Positions 45,535-58,572 of a DNA stretch of 64,000 nt are shown here, one piece after another. Under the pieces are notes generated by a model. It saw nothing but the letters and a program-made list of their open reading frames with translations, was not told the origin of the DNA and searched no databases. Source of the stretch: Manihot esculenta (lineage: Eukaryota; Streptophyta; Magnoliopsida; Malpighiales; Euphorbiaceae); contig NC_035170.2 of assembly GCF_001659605.2 (NCBI RefSeq), forward strand, positions 13,682,502 to 13,746,501. Reading direction: 5' to 3'. Position 1 is the first letter of the stretch, and the number at the start of each line of letters is the position of its first letter. Both the position numbers and the translations under genes were made by a program.

Positions 45535-48500
45535 TGGCCCTGCAAAAATTCTCGGGTTAAAAAATCAGCAATAGAATTGTCAGTGCTTTTAATATGTTCT
45601 ATTTCGAAGTCAAATATAGATAAAAAGGCTTGCCATCTAGCAAAAATGTGTTTAGCAGCTAGATTTTTGACATCCTTGGTTAATACATCTTTAGCTGCTT
45701 TACAATCTACTCTAATTGTAAATTTTTGGTTTAATAGATCACTTTGAAATTTTGTTACACATAAAACAATTGATAAAATTTCCTTTTTAATGGTAGAATA
45801 TTTTTCTTGTGTGGGGTTCCAAAATCCTGAATAATATCTAATAATATAATCTTTATCATTTATTTTTTGTTTAAGGATACCTCCATATCCTTGATTAGAT
45901 GCGTCTGTTTCTACTATTTTAGGAAAATTAGGGTTACAAATGTTTAAACATGGTAACCTTTTGACATACCTTTTAATTTCCTGAATAATTTTAGTATGTT
46001 CTTCTGTCCATGGTTTAGGATTTGTTTTTAACCTATTATATAATGGTTTGCAAAATATTCTTAAATTCGGGTAAAAATCAGAGATATAATTTAATGATCC
46101 TAAGAATCTTTGTAATTGGTTTTTATCTTTAATTTCATCAGGAAATTTGTCAGCAAACTCTATACTTCTTTGGATTGGTACTATTGTATTTTTATATATT
46201 TCATATCCTAAAAATCTAATTTTTGTCTGAAATATTTTCATTTTTGATTTGCTTAATACTAGTCCATTTCTTTTTATTATTTTGTAAAATATTTGTAAAT
46301 GTTTAATATGTTGATCAATATTCTGGCTAAATACTAAAACATCATCGATATAGGTTATTATAAAATCATATGGTGTGAAAATGTCATTCATAATTTTTTG
46401 AAATTCACTTGGTGCATTTTTTAATCCAAATGGCATTATATTCCACTCATATTGTCCAAATGGTACTGTAAATGCAGTTTTATATTTGTCTTTTTCATCT
46501 ATTTGTACTTGCCAGAAACCTGATTTCATATCAAATTTTGAAAAAATTTCTGCTTTGTAAAGTCTGTTTAACAGATCTTGTTTGTTTGGTATTGGATATC
46601 TTATCCATCTTAGAACTTTATTTAAGGGTTTGTAATTAATAACTAATCTAGGTGCACCTCTTTCTATTTCAGCATTTTTATTTACATAAAAGGCTGCACA
46701 TGACCATGGTGATTTGCTTGGTCTAATTAAATTTTTTGTTAATAGATCTTGAATTTCTTTTTTGCAGAATTCTAACATTTCTTGGTTCATCTGTATAGGT
46801 CTTGCTTTTGTAGGAATATCTTGTTCTTTAAAATCTGGTTCATATGGTAGAGTTACTATGTGTTGTTTTCTATTCCAAAATGCTGTTGGTAATTCTGAAC
46901 ATAAATCTTTTTCAAATTGTTCTTGAATTTCTTTTATATGTTGTTTAACCCTTGATGTTTCTAATTGTTCTTCTATTTTTATGAAATGTAAATCTTTCTT
47001 TAAAAATGTTATTTGGTTTTCCAGATTATTAATCTTACTTATATTTTGTTGTTGAAATAAATTTACATCATGGTAATTTATTGGGGATATAAATTGAAAA
47101 AGAATATCTTGTCCTAACACATTGGTTTCTAATCCTAATTGTGTTACCTTAAAGGGATATAGCATTTGTAAGAATGGATTTTGTGTATTAAGGTTTTTTA
47201 TTAACATGAAACTGGTTTTAAAACAAATTCCATTGTTACAAATATGTGCACTAGGTATTTTGAAATCTATTTTGACTTTAGTCGAATTTGCTGCAGATAG
47301 AGTTTGTTTAGTTTTATGAAAGTATTTACTTGGTATGATTCCTTGGTCTATGCAGTTCATATCTGCAACTGAATCTAACATGGCTATAGTTTCTAATGTA
47401 AAATCTTTTATTGTCAAATTTATTTTTACATACCATTTTTGATATCTTATTCTCGTAATATCATTAAATTTTAATGTTGTTTCTCCTTCACTGTCTGTAG
47501 TTATTTCTGTTGGTTTTTGTTCTTTATCTTTTCTGGAACTTTGTCCTATTTCTAAATTCTGTGTTAATTTTTGATTTTGTTCTAAATAGTCACATCTTAA
47601 TTTCAATTGTCTTACTTCTGATTTTAATTGTCTTATTTCTGATTGTAAATCCATAGAAGAAATTGTGGTTACTGATTTTTTATTTTTAAACATTTGTTCA
47701 ATATCTTCAAATTTTGTTGGAGGTTCAGTTTCTTGTTTTATTTCTTCATTGATTAATTTGGTTAATTTTTTAAACATTTTACGTTTTATATTAGAATCTT
47801 GTACTTGTTCTATTTGTTCTAATACTTGATGGTATTCGGTTAGGACATTTATTTTATTGTTACAATTACAAATTTCTCCTTGGCAATTATGGTTACTATC
47901 GGTACTACTTATTGTGTCTGATGAATTGTCACGACTATATTCATCATCTAATTCGGAAGAAGATAATTTAATTTGGTCAATCTTATCTAATAATTGTTCT
48001 ATGTTATCAAATTTTAATTCTAAACCTAATTCATATATTTTCTTTCTAGCATGACATTCTTTTGCATAGTGTCCTTTCTGGTTGCATAAATAACATATTA
48101 TATTATTTTTATTATTTGGTCTTTTAAAGTTATTTTTTCTATAATTATTTCTTTTAAATTGTTTTCTTCTGAAGGGTTTCTTGTCTATTTGTTTATTATA
48201 TCGTTTATGTTTGTAATTATATTTTTTATAAATCTTATCTGTCTTAAAAGGTCTATATTTCTTCTGTTTATGTTTCTTTATAGTTCCGAAACCGAATTGT
48301 TCACACCAATTTCCTAGTTCTCTTCTAGATTGTCTATTTTCTATTTTTAATTTTTGTTGTAATTTTATATCTCTACATAATCTTATTCCTGTTAAATTGA
48401 CACATGTTATTAAATCTCCATATGTTAAATCATCGTATGATATATGGCCAAATTTTTGTTCAATTGTCTCTTTTACTTTTGTCGCAAATAATCTTGGTAG

Positions 48501-48576
48501 TCCTGTTAAGAACTTTTCTTTCCAATGATATGCATTAGGATCTGCGAGAGCATAAACTCTTTTGAGAAAATTGTCT
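45531..48576 (-). pseudogene. EPRV polyprotein, C-terminal two thirds: CP zinc knuckle, protease, RT, RNase H
   Basis: The frame is open from about 48570 to 45531 without stop; the 748-aa piece from the ATG at 47777 is only its lower part. N- to C-terminal: basic coat-protein tail, CCHC knuckle CYLCNQKGHYAKEC at about 48054-48095, acidic linker, coiled-coil segment (LQSEIRQLKSEVRQLKLRCDYLEQ), protease, RT and RNase H. The protease reads DSVAD where D-S/T-G-A is expected, at about 47365-47380, so the catalytic Gly is Val. RT has YIDD at about 46338-46360. RNase H has ETDASNQGYGG and ends TREFLQGQ. RT and RNase H look complete; the protease substitution and upstream breaks make the whole non-functional. 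Confidence 0.85.
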
Positions 48577-49868
48577 TTATATATACCATCTAAAATTTTC
48601 TAGTTGTCTACATTTTAGGTTTTGTAGAATTTCACTGTTTCTTTCTGTATATAGGTCTAAGTCTCCTATGAAATGTGATATAATATTATATACTAGATAT
48701 GCTAAGGTAAAAGATTGTGGTTGTCCTGTTGCTGGGTCAATAACTGGTTCACCTGTGGTACTATCAATTCTTCTTGCATTTAATATATTGGTTTTTATTT
48801 CATTACTTAGTAATTTGTCCCACCAAGTTCTTAATTCGCCTGTGAATCCTAAAATTATGTTTTCAGCTGCATCTCTTTCAGTAATACCAACTCTTTGTTT
48901 GTAAATATTTCCTACAATAACCATTTCTTTGGTTATCTGTATTATTTCTATTTCTGATAAATCATCTATGTTCCATTCATAAATATTTTTTGCATTATAT
49001 TGTTTTTGTTTTCTGTCTAAGATTTTTAAATCATCTGGTCTATTATTTTGTCTTTCAATGGTATTTATGGGAACATTAATGTCTTGGTCAGAGTCTGATA
49101 CTTCCAAGGGATTGTATATAGATTCATCATCTGAAGAAGAAGAAGTGTCATTATATTCTGTGAGAATGGTTATTTTACCTTTGTCTTTACTAGTACTAGA
49201 TTTTTCTATTTTTATTCCTCCTGTAGTGCTAGTTGTTGGTGACATACTTTGTTCGCTTATTATTTTTTGTAATAATTTTGACATGTCATTTAATTCTGTC
49301 TTTGGACTTAGTGTTACTGTATCAATGGGGTTCTGTGAAGGTGGTATCATTTTTGTGAAAAGGTTTATTGATTTGTTTTTTAGCCGGATCTATATCATAT
49401 GGTTTTGGATTACTATATCTTTGAGATAAATATGTAGTGTTTGGTTTAGGAGTTATAGGTGATGGTGCTTGTGGTGTTTCTATGTGTTCTATATTTGTGA
49501 TTTCATCATGGTTTCTATCTATTTTTTCTTCCATCCGATCTAATTGTTGTCCTATTATATGTAATGTTACATTAGTCCAATTATTTTGTAAATTAATATC
49601 CCTTATGTCATTACTCTGTATATTTTTAGTATCTACAATTGGTTGCATTCCATGAGATATTTGGTTCTTTTTGAAAAATACTCTATCTAGTGGTGGTCTT
49701 TCACATTCATGGGCTATATCACTAGGTCCACCATCATTATTTACTTTGTGCCATTTATGTATTTTCTTTTCTAATATATTTAACTTCTTTTCATGAAAAT
49801 ATTTTAAATATGTAAAGAATGGTATAGTTTTTTCTACTTGTTCACAAAATGCAAAGAATTGTTTTTTA
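48577..49868 (-). pseudogene. EPRV coat-protein region, N-terminal part, broken
   Basis: An open piece enters from 49868 without start codon and runs to 49322. A frame change in the overlap 49322-49350 leads to 48577-49350 (257 aa), which ends with TAA at 48577-48579; the next frame then takes over into the polyprotein. The text has a Ser/Asp-rich stretch (SSSSDDE) and then a gag-like helical core (VGITERDAAENIILGFTGELRTWW) typical of caulimovirus coat proteins. The right end is cut at the junction with host DNA. Confidence 0.7.
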
Positions 49869-50783
49869 ATTTTTATAATGAGTAGTTTAAACTATTATAT
49901 ATAAATTTTTTTTTTTGATTTTACATTGTCTTTAATTTTTAAATAAGGGTGATTACAATAAAAATAGTAGTGGGATTGAGATTTTATCTATAAAAAAATT
50001 ACTATCAAGTTTCTAAGTGTTTAGAAAATTTATATTATTTAGTCCCCATTTGTTAACTAAATTGTTAGTTAATTTGTTTATTTTTTAGTCACATAGTCTT
50101 AAATAGTCTATATATTTAAATTTATAAGAATTAAATAATACATATAATTAAAATTAATGTCATTTCAAAAACAAATGAAATTTAATATGTTTAAGATTTG
50201 TATAATTGAAAAATTAATAAAAAAATTATTTTTTTTCATATGTAAAAAAATAAAATATATAAAAATTATGAAATAAAGGAAGTAATTATTGATATAACAT
50301 TAATAATATTATTTAAATTAACAAAAAAAATCAAAGATTTTATATAATTTACATTTAATTTATATTTATTTCATGAAAAAGATTTTTTGGAAAAATATTT
50401 TTTATATTTTCTAATTTGTAAGATACTCAAATAATTTAGTCAATAAATATTTTTTAATTAAGAAAATGATTTTCTCTCTTAAAAAGAGCCATTTCCATAT
50501 TTTAAAAATTTTATTAAGACCTATATATAAATTTATTAATATATTTTTTAAAAAATTAAAATTAAAAAATAAAAAATGTTAACTTATTAAAAATATTTTA
50601 TATGAAAATTTTTTTTAACATAAAACATTTTTTTATAAAAATATTTTTTAAATATAAATTATTTTCTGCTAATATACCAAGTGTTAGTGTTCAAATATAA
50701 ATTTGATGAAATATCATATTATTTTATTTTAGCATTATTAAAATATATATTAATGTTCATCTGTCTAATTTAGCTTTTTCTTT
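49869..50783. repeat. Right copy of the host direct repeat flanking the EPRV
   Basis: 915 bp, the same orientation as 39494-40409, immediately after the EPRV's cut coat region. After it comes host sequence (TTAATTTTGAGATT) not found beside the left copy. Confidence 0.93.
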
Positions 50784-52480
50784 TTAATTTTGAGATTAAT
50801 TGTTTAAAAAACATTAAAATTTTTTTATTAAACAATAAGATGCATTTGTAAAATTCAGAAGAGAGATATAAAGAAGGAGTTACAAATACAAGTAAAAAAG
50901 CTCAAATCCAGTCAAGAAACTAAAATACAAACTAAGAAATTAATAAATACACTTATGACACTTTGAATCAAATTCAACGCGCAATTTAAAATATCGAATC
51001 AAATCAAATTAACATCACCCTAAACAAACTAACCTGCCATCACTAGCATTAATAATATAGATAAATCACAATTTAAAATCGATAAACATCAACAATAAAC
51101 ATCAACAATAAACAACAATAAATAATATACAAACCTACAAGAGAAAAAAAAATAAAAATGAAGTTCCATAATATAACTAAACAATGAAAATGCACTGACC
51201 AAATAATAAGAGATAATGAGGTAGAGTTTTAGTCAACTAATGGCCTATAGGAACAATATCATCGGATGCATTGGTATAGTTTCAAGATATCGAGGCTATA
51301 GTTAAAAAGCTTATTTGGAAATAAGAAAAAAATATATTTTTATAAAAAGACCCATCAAATAACTCTTTTAACGACAGTTCATAAACAAATGAAAATAAAT
51401 AAAAGTAAATCTAAAATAAAAATAAAGCAAAATAAAATTCGAGTAAGAAAAAAAGGCAACATAATCACCCAAAAAAAAACAAGCAACCAAGTCGTAAAAT
51501 CACAGCTAGAAAAAAATGAATCCACACCGAAAAAACTCAAAGAAATATTTCCACTCCCTACCCTTTTCTCTCTCTACCTTTCTCTTAATCTCCCCTAAAA
51601 AAACTTCAATGTAAGTTATATTTAATTTTATTTTATCTCAATTAATATACTTTTATATAATTAAATAAATAAATAAATAAATAATATTTTTTTTATATTT
51701 TATGTAATTAATTGAAATGAATAAATTAGATTAATAAAAAAAATTATATTTCTTAACATATATGAAAAAATAGAGTAAAAAAAATTATAAATAAAAATAT
51801 AATGCATTCAATATAAAAAGTTTAATTAATAAATTTTTATAAAATTGAGAGATTTTTTAATCTCTTATTTGAATGGTCAAATTTTAAAGAAATTTTAAAA
51901 AATGATTTTTATATTTAGAAAAATTAATAATATAAAAATTCAATTCTGAAAATTAAATTAAATGATTTTTAATTTAATAGTCACTATTAATCTAATACAT
52001 TTATAATTAATAAAATTTATTATATTATTTTATTAATTAAAAATAATTTTTATATTTTTAATTATAAAAAATTTAAATTTTAAATATTATGAAGTATTCA
52101 TAATTATTTTTCTGATAATGATTATTATTTATAAAAATAAATATTTATGTTTAGTATAAACATAATAAAAATGGTGAATAAATTAAATTAATTTAAATTT
52201 TATTATTAATTTATTTAATATAAAAGATTTTGATTGAATTTTATTATATTTAAATTGATTTTAAATAAATAAATTTTTTTATAATTAAAAAAATTAAATT
52301 CTATTAATAAAAGAATTGTATATCAAATAAGAGATAAATGATTTAAGATAGATAATAAAATATTTAATATTTAAAATTAATGGAAAAGTCAAATTAATAA
52401 ATTTTTAAAATTTAAATGATATTTTTAAGTATTTTTTAAAATATAGAACATTTAGTTTTTCTTTTTAAAGAGTAGTAATA
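50784..52480. other. AT-rich intergenic DNA upstream of the host gene
   Basis: No gene recognised; short chance ORFs only. A (AAAT)n-type run is at about 51664-51682. Confidence 0.7.
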
Positions 52481-52489
52481 CTTTTTCCT

Positions 52490-52750
52490 GAACTCTGACA
52501 ACAAAGGAAGAAAGAAAGCCCAGACGTGGCACCCAAAGCTGCAACAGCTATAGCGACTTTCTTCTCCTCTTCTGCTTTACATTTGCTGCACGGACGCAAG
52601 CTCAACCGCTCACTCTCTCTCCCTCTCTGCGTATTTGTTCAAGGGGCAGAGACTTCGATGATCCACCTCCGCTGTTGCCTTTGTTGCAGTATTTGTGATT
52701 GCTGATTAGAATCCTCTTTTCTCTCAAAGTTGACTTATCAAATTCTGATC
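52490..52750 (+). promoter_or_regulatory. 5' UTR/promoter-proximal region of the host gene
   Basis: It is sharply less AT-rich than the upstream DNA, with an ACGTGG core (CAGACGTGGCACC at about 52522) and a pyrimidine-rich CTCACTCTCTCTCCCTCTCTG stretch at about 52608-52629, common in plant 5' UTRs. The exact transcription start is not determinable. Confidence 0.5.
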
Positions 52751-55700
52751 ATGGCCATGGATGTTTCATCCTTGCAAAATATGTAAGTCTTTTATTTTTT
52801 AGCTTGGATTTGTTGATTTTATTGGAATTTTAGATAACTATATAGATCAGCACTTCTAATTCTGTTTTTTGATCAGTGAATTTCAATTGGTTATAGAAAG
52901 TGTTACGGGATAAAGGACTCTGTTTCCGCTGAATTTTGAAAAGCTCTTTTCTTTTTTTTTTTAACCCATGAAAAATGCTGTTATGCGCTCTTTTGCTTTC
53001 TTAAAATATATTCAAATTGTTGTTCCATTTTGCAAGTTATAGAGTGCCCCGAGTAGGAATTTGGTGATCAAACGACGGAATTGGTTAATAATACAGTCGG
53101 TCCTTGACCTTCCGAGTCTGGCTTACAATTTTATATATATTTGGCCTCCTTTTCTACCAACTAATTTTACAAATTTGCCTTTTTGGTTCAAGGTACTAGT
53201 CTATTTTAATGCAGCACCATTTGCCTCTTTTTTTTTTTTTAATGATTATTTTTTAAATTAATTTTTAGCTTGTCAATTGCTACTTGCCTATGAACATGGA
53301 AACTTGCAAATTTTCAGTTCTGAAGCCAAGAATCTAAAAGCAAGGTAAGAGAGTTGAATTCAAACTACTGGTTTTACAATGGTTGCAAGCTGCAATATAA
53401 CGTCCATAGTTATTTTTTTGCAATCCCTAATCACAATTTCATACCGCGATTTATATACATCAAGTTTTTACACGAATTGACAAGTTGAAGTTGAAGCTGG
53501 CTGGTCATTGAGTATGAGAAAAAATGATCAAAAAAGGAAAAAAATAACCAAGTTTGCTACTTTTTTTTTCTGACCTAAAAGTGCAGAATAACAAACAGTT
53601 TCTTAATTACTAATGTAGTCATTGCTCTTTCAATGCCAATAAAATGTTGATTTGTTAAACTTCTACCATTATATCTTTCTTGGCTTTTGTTTCAGTTATG
53701 TTGATTCCTGTGAAAGACATGGGGTCCTACCTAATGCTGCGATTTTATCTGGCTTCTTCAAGGTAGGTGTTAATTGGAATTACATCACCTCTTGTTTATT
53801 CAATAAAGCCCGAGCAAACATTAATTTTTAATTTATATATTGCTTATCTGTTGGAAGTGGTGCCTTCACTATTTAATTTAATCTAGCACCATTCTTTCCC
53901 CTTCTTTTTTCCATCAATGGAAATAAGAAGTTGAATCTGATCAATACTTCACTGTTCAGGCTGAGGTCAAAAAGACTTGCAACGAATTATGTAGCTTGGA
54001 CATATTCTTGGACCAACTTAATGATTTTGACTTTCCTCCTCTTCTCGATGTTTGTTTGTCAATTGAAACTTCTGAGATTGAAGCTGTTGACATACATAAT
54101 GGATCATCACGTGTGTTGAATGGAGACTATGCTTTATCTTTGATGCGTGCATTTAATCAAAAGCTTCGAGTGGTAGATCTTCAGGATTCATTGTATGGAA
54201 AGGACTTCTTAAGGTATATGGTTGTTCATCCAATTTCTTGAGAAAATTATCTCATTTTGTATTTCATTTAATGTATTTATGCATCTTTCTTGTCACTTTT
54301 TAATGAAAAACTAGTGTAATTGTATTTAGGGAAATTACTTAATTACATTGAGAGTTAGACCGGAAAAAAACTTACTTCATTGCTTTTTTAAAAGTGAACT
54401 AAATGTTTCTAATTTTCTAATTTCATTCCACATCATTTCATATGCTAAAATATTATTTTTCTCCTTAACCATTAACCTTTTGAGTTTTGAAATCAAATAA
54501 CTTCTGAATCCCTGAAAAGTAGAAACTTGTAAGGTGAGGACTTATAGTTTCACAGGTGTCGTACTAAGTACTTGTTTGGTTTTGAGGTTCAAACCCCTTT
54601 TTTTGTTTTTTTCTGGGTGGGGGCTGGGAGCTTACTTGTAGATGTTATTGCAAAAGCCGTCTGAAACTGCTCTTAGTTGTTTTTTAGGACTTTTTATGAC
54701 TAAAACATATAAAACTAACTTCAAAGTGAAATTTATTACTTCTGGATTACTGCTGAATGTACTGAAGGAATATGAAAAAGTACAAATAATAGCATGTGCA
54801 AAGTAACATAAAATTATCATCTTTAAAATATAAATGTTTTCAAGATCTTTTTTATTTTTTCGATAACTTACTCATGTTCTATTTTGTGTTATGTTTTTAT
54901 GATATAATTTGTCATACTTATTGTAACATTAACAAAATAATTGTTTTGTGCTATTGTATGAATTTCATCCTTACTTCCTTTTTTTTTAAAATAACAACTA
55001 TAAACGTGGCTACATATAAATAAGGAAAAGTAGAGTATGATGTCAACCACAATATATTCCATAAGTAGCTTAAAAAAGAAAATATATAGAAAGGTGAAAA
55101 AAGGTATAAATAGAAAGAAACGTTATGAAATTGCCATAATTAAGCATGGATCGACGAATACATTAAAGCATATTTCCACTTTCATTGTTGTTTTAAAAAA
55201 AATACTTTCATTGTTCTTAGCAATAATGAAAACTCAAATAATAGTAATAATAATAATAATTCCACTAATTTTTTTTATGTGCTAGCTAAATGTTTTTTGA
55301 AGTCCAATTTTATTCTTAAGAACTCAAATATTAAAATTTGGTATTATTCATTTAGATAAAAAAAGATAATTTCATATCCCAATAAATTAAATCCAAGTCA
55401 AGAGTTTGAAATTTAATAATAAATTAAATAATCTCATGTGAAATTAAATTGAGATATTACTATTACTTATTCATTCATCTATTTTTTGTTATTTAAATTG
55501 GATCTCATTTTACCTTTATATTTAATTTTTCTGACATTTTAATTTATAAATTAAAAATGATCAAATGATTGCATTTTATGAAAACATAAATAAATTATTA
55601 ATATTTAGTGTAAGTAAAAAAAAAAGAAAAGAGGAAAGGTAATGCAGTTTGCCAAGTAAACAGTGTGGTAGGACAATGGAAAGAGAAGTAATTAAGATTA

Positions 55701-56736
55701 AGGATGTGGCGGGTTAGTACAAAATAAATTTTGTTAAAAAAATACGTTAATATATGTACAGGGGAAAGAGTGTACTTTTACTGTTCTTAGAAACAGTAAA
55801 AGTGCGCCACTTTTAGTATGTTATAATAATTTAACTCATCAAGAGTTTTTAGAAGTTATGTCTCAATTGCCATTTTGAACAATAACTTTCTGTGGTATCT
55901 TATCAGCATGCATTGTTGATTTGTTTAAACATGTCTTTGCAGGACAATTTTCTCTTTGCATATTGTTTGAATTCCTATCCAATATGATTTATTGTTGTTC
56001 TACCTTTTTTTCTGAATATTTCGTTTGACTTTTATTTTTATTTTTCTTTCTTCATATATATTTTCCATTAACATTTGTTGTGAAGCACCATTTTGGGTAC
56101 ATTATTATTAGTTTGGGTTTCATCATCAGGGAACTCTCTCAAGGAGGGTTGACATGCCAAGTTTTAAACTTGAGATCTTCACGTTTCCGAAAGCTCAACA
56201 TGGCAGGGGAATTCATGCGAATATGCACCCTTAATCTTGATTTCAATACCTCACTTTCTAGCTTCCGCGAGGATTGTTTTACTTGCATGCCCAATCTAAG
56301 TTGCCTATCAATGTGTGCAACAAGAGTTGCAAATTTATGGACAACCATTGCAGCACTTTCTAAACTCTCGTCTTTGGTGGAGCTGAGGTTTCAAAAGTGG
56401 ATGTGCTGTAATGAGGCTGGGTCTTCTTCGGCACCATCTGGTGATAAGTCAGATTATCAATGTGAATTTGGTCAGATGAGCAGTTTTTCCAACAATGAAG
56501 CACTGCCCATTGTTAGAAGTGAGCAAACAGATTTTAACTTGGGCACAGAAGAGGCACTCAGGAATATGTTCTCTTTCAATGATGTAACAATAAATCAAGA
56601 AGTTCAAAGCATGATGGAAGATTCATCAGATGACAGTGAAGTGGATTTTTCAACTCACTGGCAGGAATTTGAGTACATGGATTCATTGTCTAATGAAACT
56701 TCAGCGCGGAACAGACAAATCAATGTGCAGAATGAG
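52751..56736 (+). CDS. Host gene, leucine-rich-repeat/RNI-like protein, 5' five exons (partial)
   Basis: Exons by GT/AG sites and phase: 52751-52782, 53318-53344, 53696-53762, 53960-54213, 56130-56736, together 987 bases, 329 codons without stop. It begins MAMDVSSLQN. Residues about 43-125 contain a helical lead (ELCSLDIFLDQLNDFDFPPLLDV), followed by LRR-like words (LRVVDLQDSLYGKDFL, CQVLNLRSSRFRKLN, ICTLNLDFNTSL, MPNLSCLSMCATRVANLW, LSSLVELRFQ). An acidic Ser/Asp-rich section (MEDSSDDSEVDF) is near the end of exon 5. It resembles a conserved single-copy plant LRR protein whose name I cannot give. Exon 2 is only 27 bases. The last exon seen ends in a GT donor, so the gene continues; the next exon is not seen before the window ends. 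Confidence 0.8.
54214..56129 (+). other. Large fourth intron of the host gene
   Basis: 1.9 kb, AT-rich. The middle (about 55030-55780) has homopurine runs and (AAT)n words (about 55240-55262), suggesting decayed inserts. No coding part recognised; a 71-base imperfect hairpin with TTTTACTGTTCTTAGAAACAGTAAAA lies at about 55775-55803. Confidence 0.6.
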
Positions 56737-58087
56737 GTAAACCTTGTATCTTTTCCCTACATATGGGTCTTTACTCTTTAGTACCTTCTGGGTGACATGA
56801 GGCTGTCTTAGCTCTAAGGAAGTGCGGTTGTTTATTTTTGGTTATTGGATTATTATCCAATTCAATAGCATAGCAAATGAAGAATCTTTTATAGGATTTT
56901 AGCAAATTTCCAAAGTGCAACAAAATTTTAAGTGATTGCTACATCTGTTCCCTTTTCAGTCCTCTTTAGTTTTATTTGGTAGTGCTGGATTTAATACCAA
57001 TTCCCTCACCCCCCGCCCCTCCCTCAGAAAAAAAAAAGGCCCACAAGAATCAGATTTTCTTCTTTTTCATTTTGGCATTTGTCCAGATTGTATTTTTAGA
57101 TTTTCCTCAGATAATGGGTTAAACTACAACTAACTAATTTGCTTTGCATTAAGTTACATTTACCATTTAAATGTAAAAAAAAATAAAAAATATTCATAGA
57201 AATATAGCCATCTTTTTAGACATTTTTTAAGCCCATTACAAAAGTAAACATGTGCAAGTTAATTATTTGATTCTTTTTGTTTTGATTCTTTAATTATTTA
57301 CACAAAATTACTATGTTATATATACTACTTTGAGCATGCATTGTAAGTTCTTTGCTTGATTGAATTGGGAACACCAATATGGAGTTTCCCTTAATAGATT
57401 GTGAATGGTAACTGGGAAATATAGAACAAGCCTAGGCAGCAATACGCTTATGTGTGTTTATTTTGCTAATCGTAGTGAATTTCTCAATATGATGTAGAGT
57501 TGCTCACCTAATATAGCTAATTCTCTTGTGGTAAATTTTTTTTTTTTGGAATGTGAAAACTATTCATACAATATGATACACTCAAGGAGGAAGATTCAGA
57601 TTAGGATTCTATCAATTAGGAAGTTTAATACACTGTCATTAAAGAATTTTATTATTTTTATTATTATTTAGGAACTCTATTATGTTCATTATTTTTTTTC
57701 TAGTTTTACTATTAATATAATTCCTAAATTGAGTCTTCTTCCAATACTACAGCATCCTCCCTTGGTTGGAGAAAACTCAACCGTGAGTATTGTAATGTTC
57801 TCATGTGAAAGAAACAATTTGGTGAAAAAAATTTCATCTTCTTGGATGATAGCAATGTATTTGAAATGAAAAACTTCATATCTTCCTTACCATCTCCCAA
57901 AAGATTTAACATGATTTTCAAACTTTACCAGACCAAGGAACCTATGAAGATAGAAGGTTAAACCAAGGTTCAATAGTGGTTTAACCGGTATAATTAAATA
58001 AATATTAAATATCTTACAAAATTAATAGCTTCTTTAAAAAAAATAAAAATAATGAATTTTTATAATTAGTTGTTTGATATATTTTAT
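56737..58087 (+). other. Fifth intron, proximal part
   Basis: No further exon with plausible sites and LRR-type coding was recognised. It contains a C-rich CCCCCCGCCCCTCCC-like stretch near 57009-57025 and AT-rich runs. Confidence 0.5.
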
Positions 58088-58329
58088 AAATAATTCGGTA
58101 AATTACACTTTTAGTTCCCTGAGTTTTAGCGTAATTAACGGATCGATCCCTGTATTTTTTAAATCGAATACTTGAATTTCTTTGTAATCAGTCCGTTCAA
58201 ATAGGAGGTCCTTTCATCCATAATTTCGTTAGTCAACAAGTCAAAGAGAGAATAAATATTTCAAATATCTAAAATATCTTCATGAACACTTAAATCCTTG
58301 CCAATGTGGGTGAAGCATTTTATATTGTA

Positions 58330-58556
58330 TGTTGAGATTATTTATGTAAATAGCCTAGATTTGTAGTGGTAATTAGGGATATGATTGTGTGATATGATTG
58401 GGATATGATTAGGCTATAATTAGGGAATTAATTTATTTTCTTACCTAATGTGTACTCTTGTAAGTAGTATATATACCCTAATTGGCTTGAGGGGAATAAT
58501 AAAGTATTTTCTCTCAAATCTTCTGCTCTCTTTTTCTTACTTCCATCAAAGTTTCA
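58330..58556 (+). repeat. 5' LTR of the copia element
   Basis: TGTTGAGATT...AAAGTTTCA. A TATA-like AGTATATATACCC is at about 58467-58479. The primer-binding site follows at once. Confidence 0.92.
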
Positions 58557-58572
58557 TGGTACCAGAGCCAAG
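58557..58572 (+). promoter_or_regulatory. Primer-binding site of the copia element
   Basis: TGGTACCAGAGCCAAG, one base off the tRNA-iMet word TGGTATCAGAGC. Confidence 0.85.

Larger units (their letters stand above)
40408..49868 (-). mobile_element. Endogenous pararetrovirus (Caulimoviridae-like, florendovirus-type layout), rearranged
   Basis: Read on the minus strand: incomplete coat region (49868-48580), zinc knuckle, protease, RT and RNase H in one long frame ending at 45531, then ORF2 (45534-44170). Next come a non-coding region with TATA box, a leader with small ORFs, a tRNA-Met primer site and the N-terminal part of a movement-protein ORF up to 42389. From 42359 the sequence runs back in inverse direction to 40408. 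There are no LTRs and no integrase. The middle and C-terminal part of the movement protein and the coat start are missing. The lineage call rests on the MP-CP-PR-RT-RH order plus a following ATGA-overlapped ORF of unknown function; a cavemo- or petuvirus-like relation is not excluded. Confidence 0.85.

Noticed and set aside
48668..49655. Plus-strand ORFs (78, 123, 72 aa) opposite the EPRV coat region
   Set aside because: Antisense shadows; no initiation context or family likeness.
55037..55285. 82-aa ORF in the fourth intron
   Set aside because: Lys/Ile-rich chance frame in AT-rich DNA with microsatellite words; lies between well-phased exons.
57724..57921. 65-aa minus-strand ORF in intron 5
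   Set aside because: Weak likeness to transposon text only; no motif that could be named.
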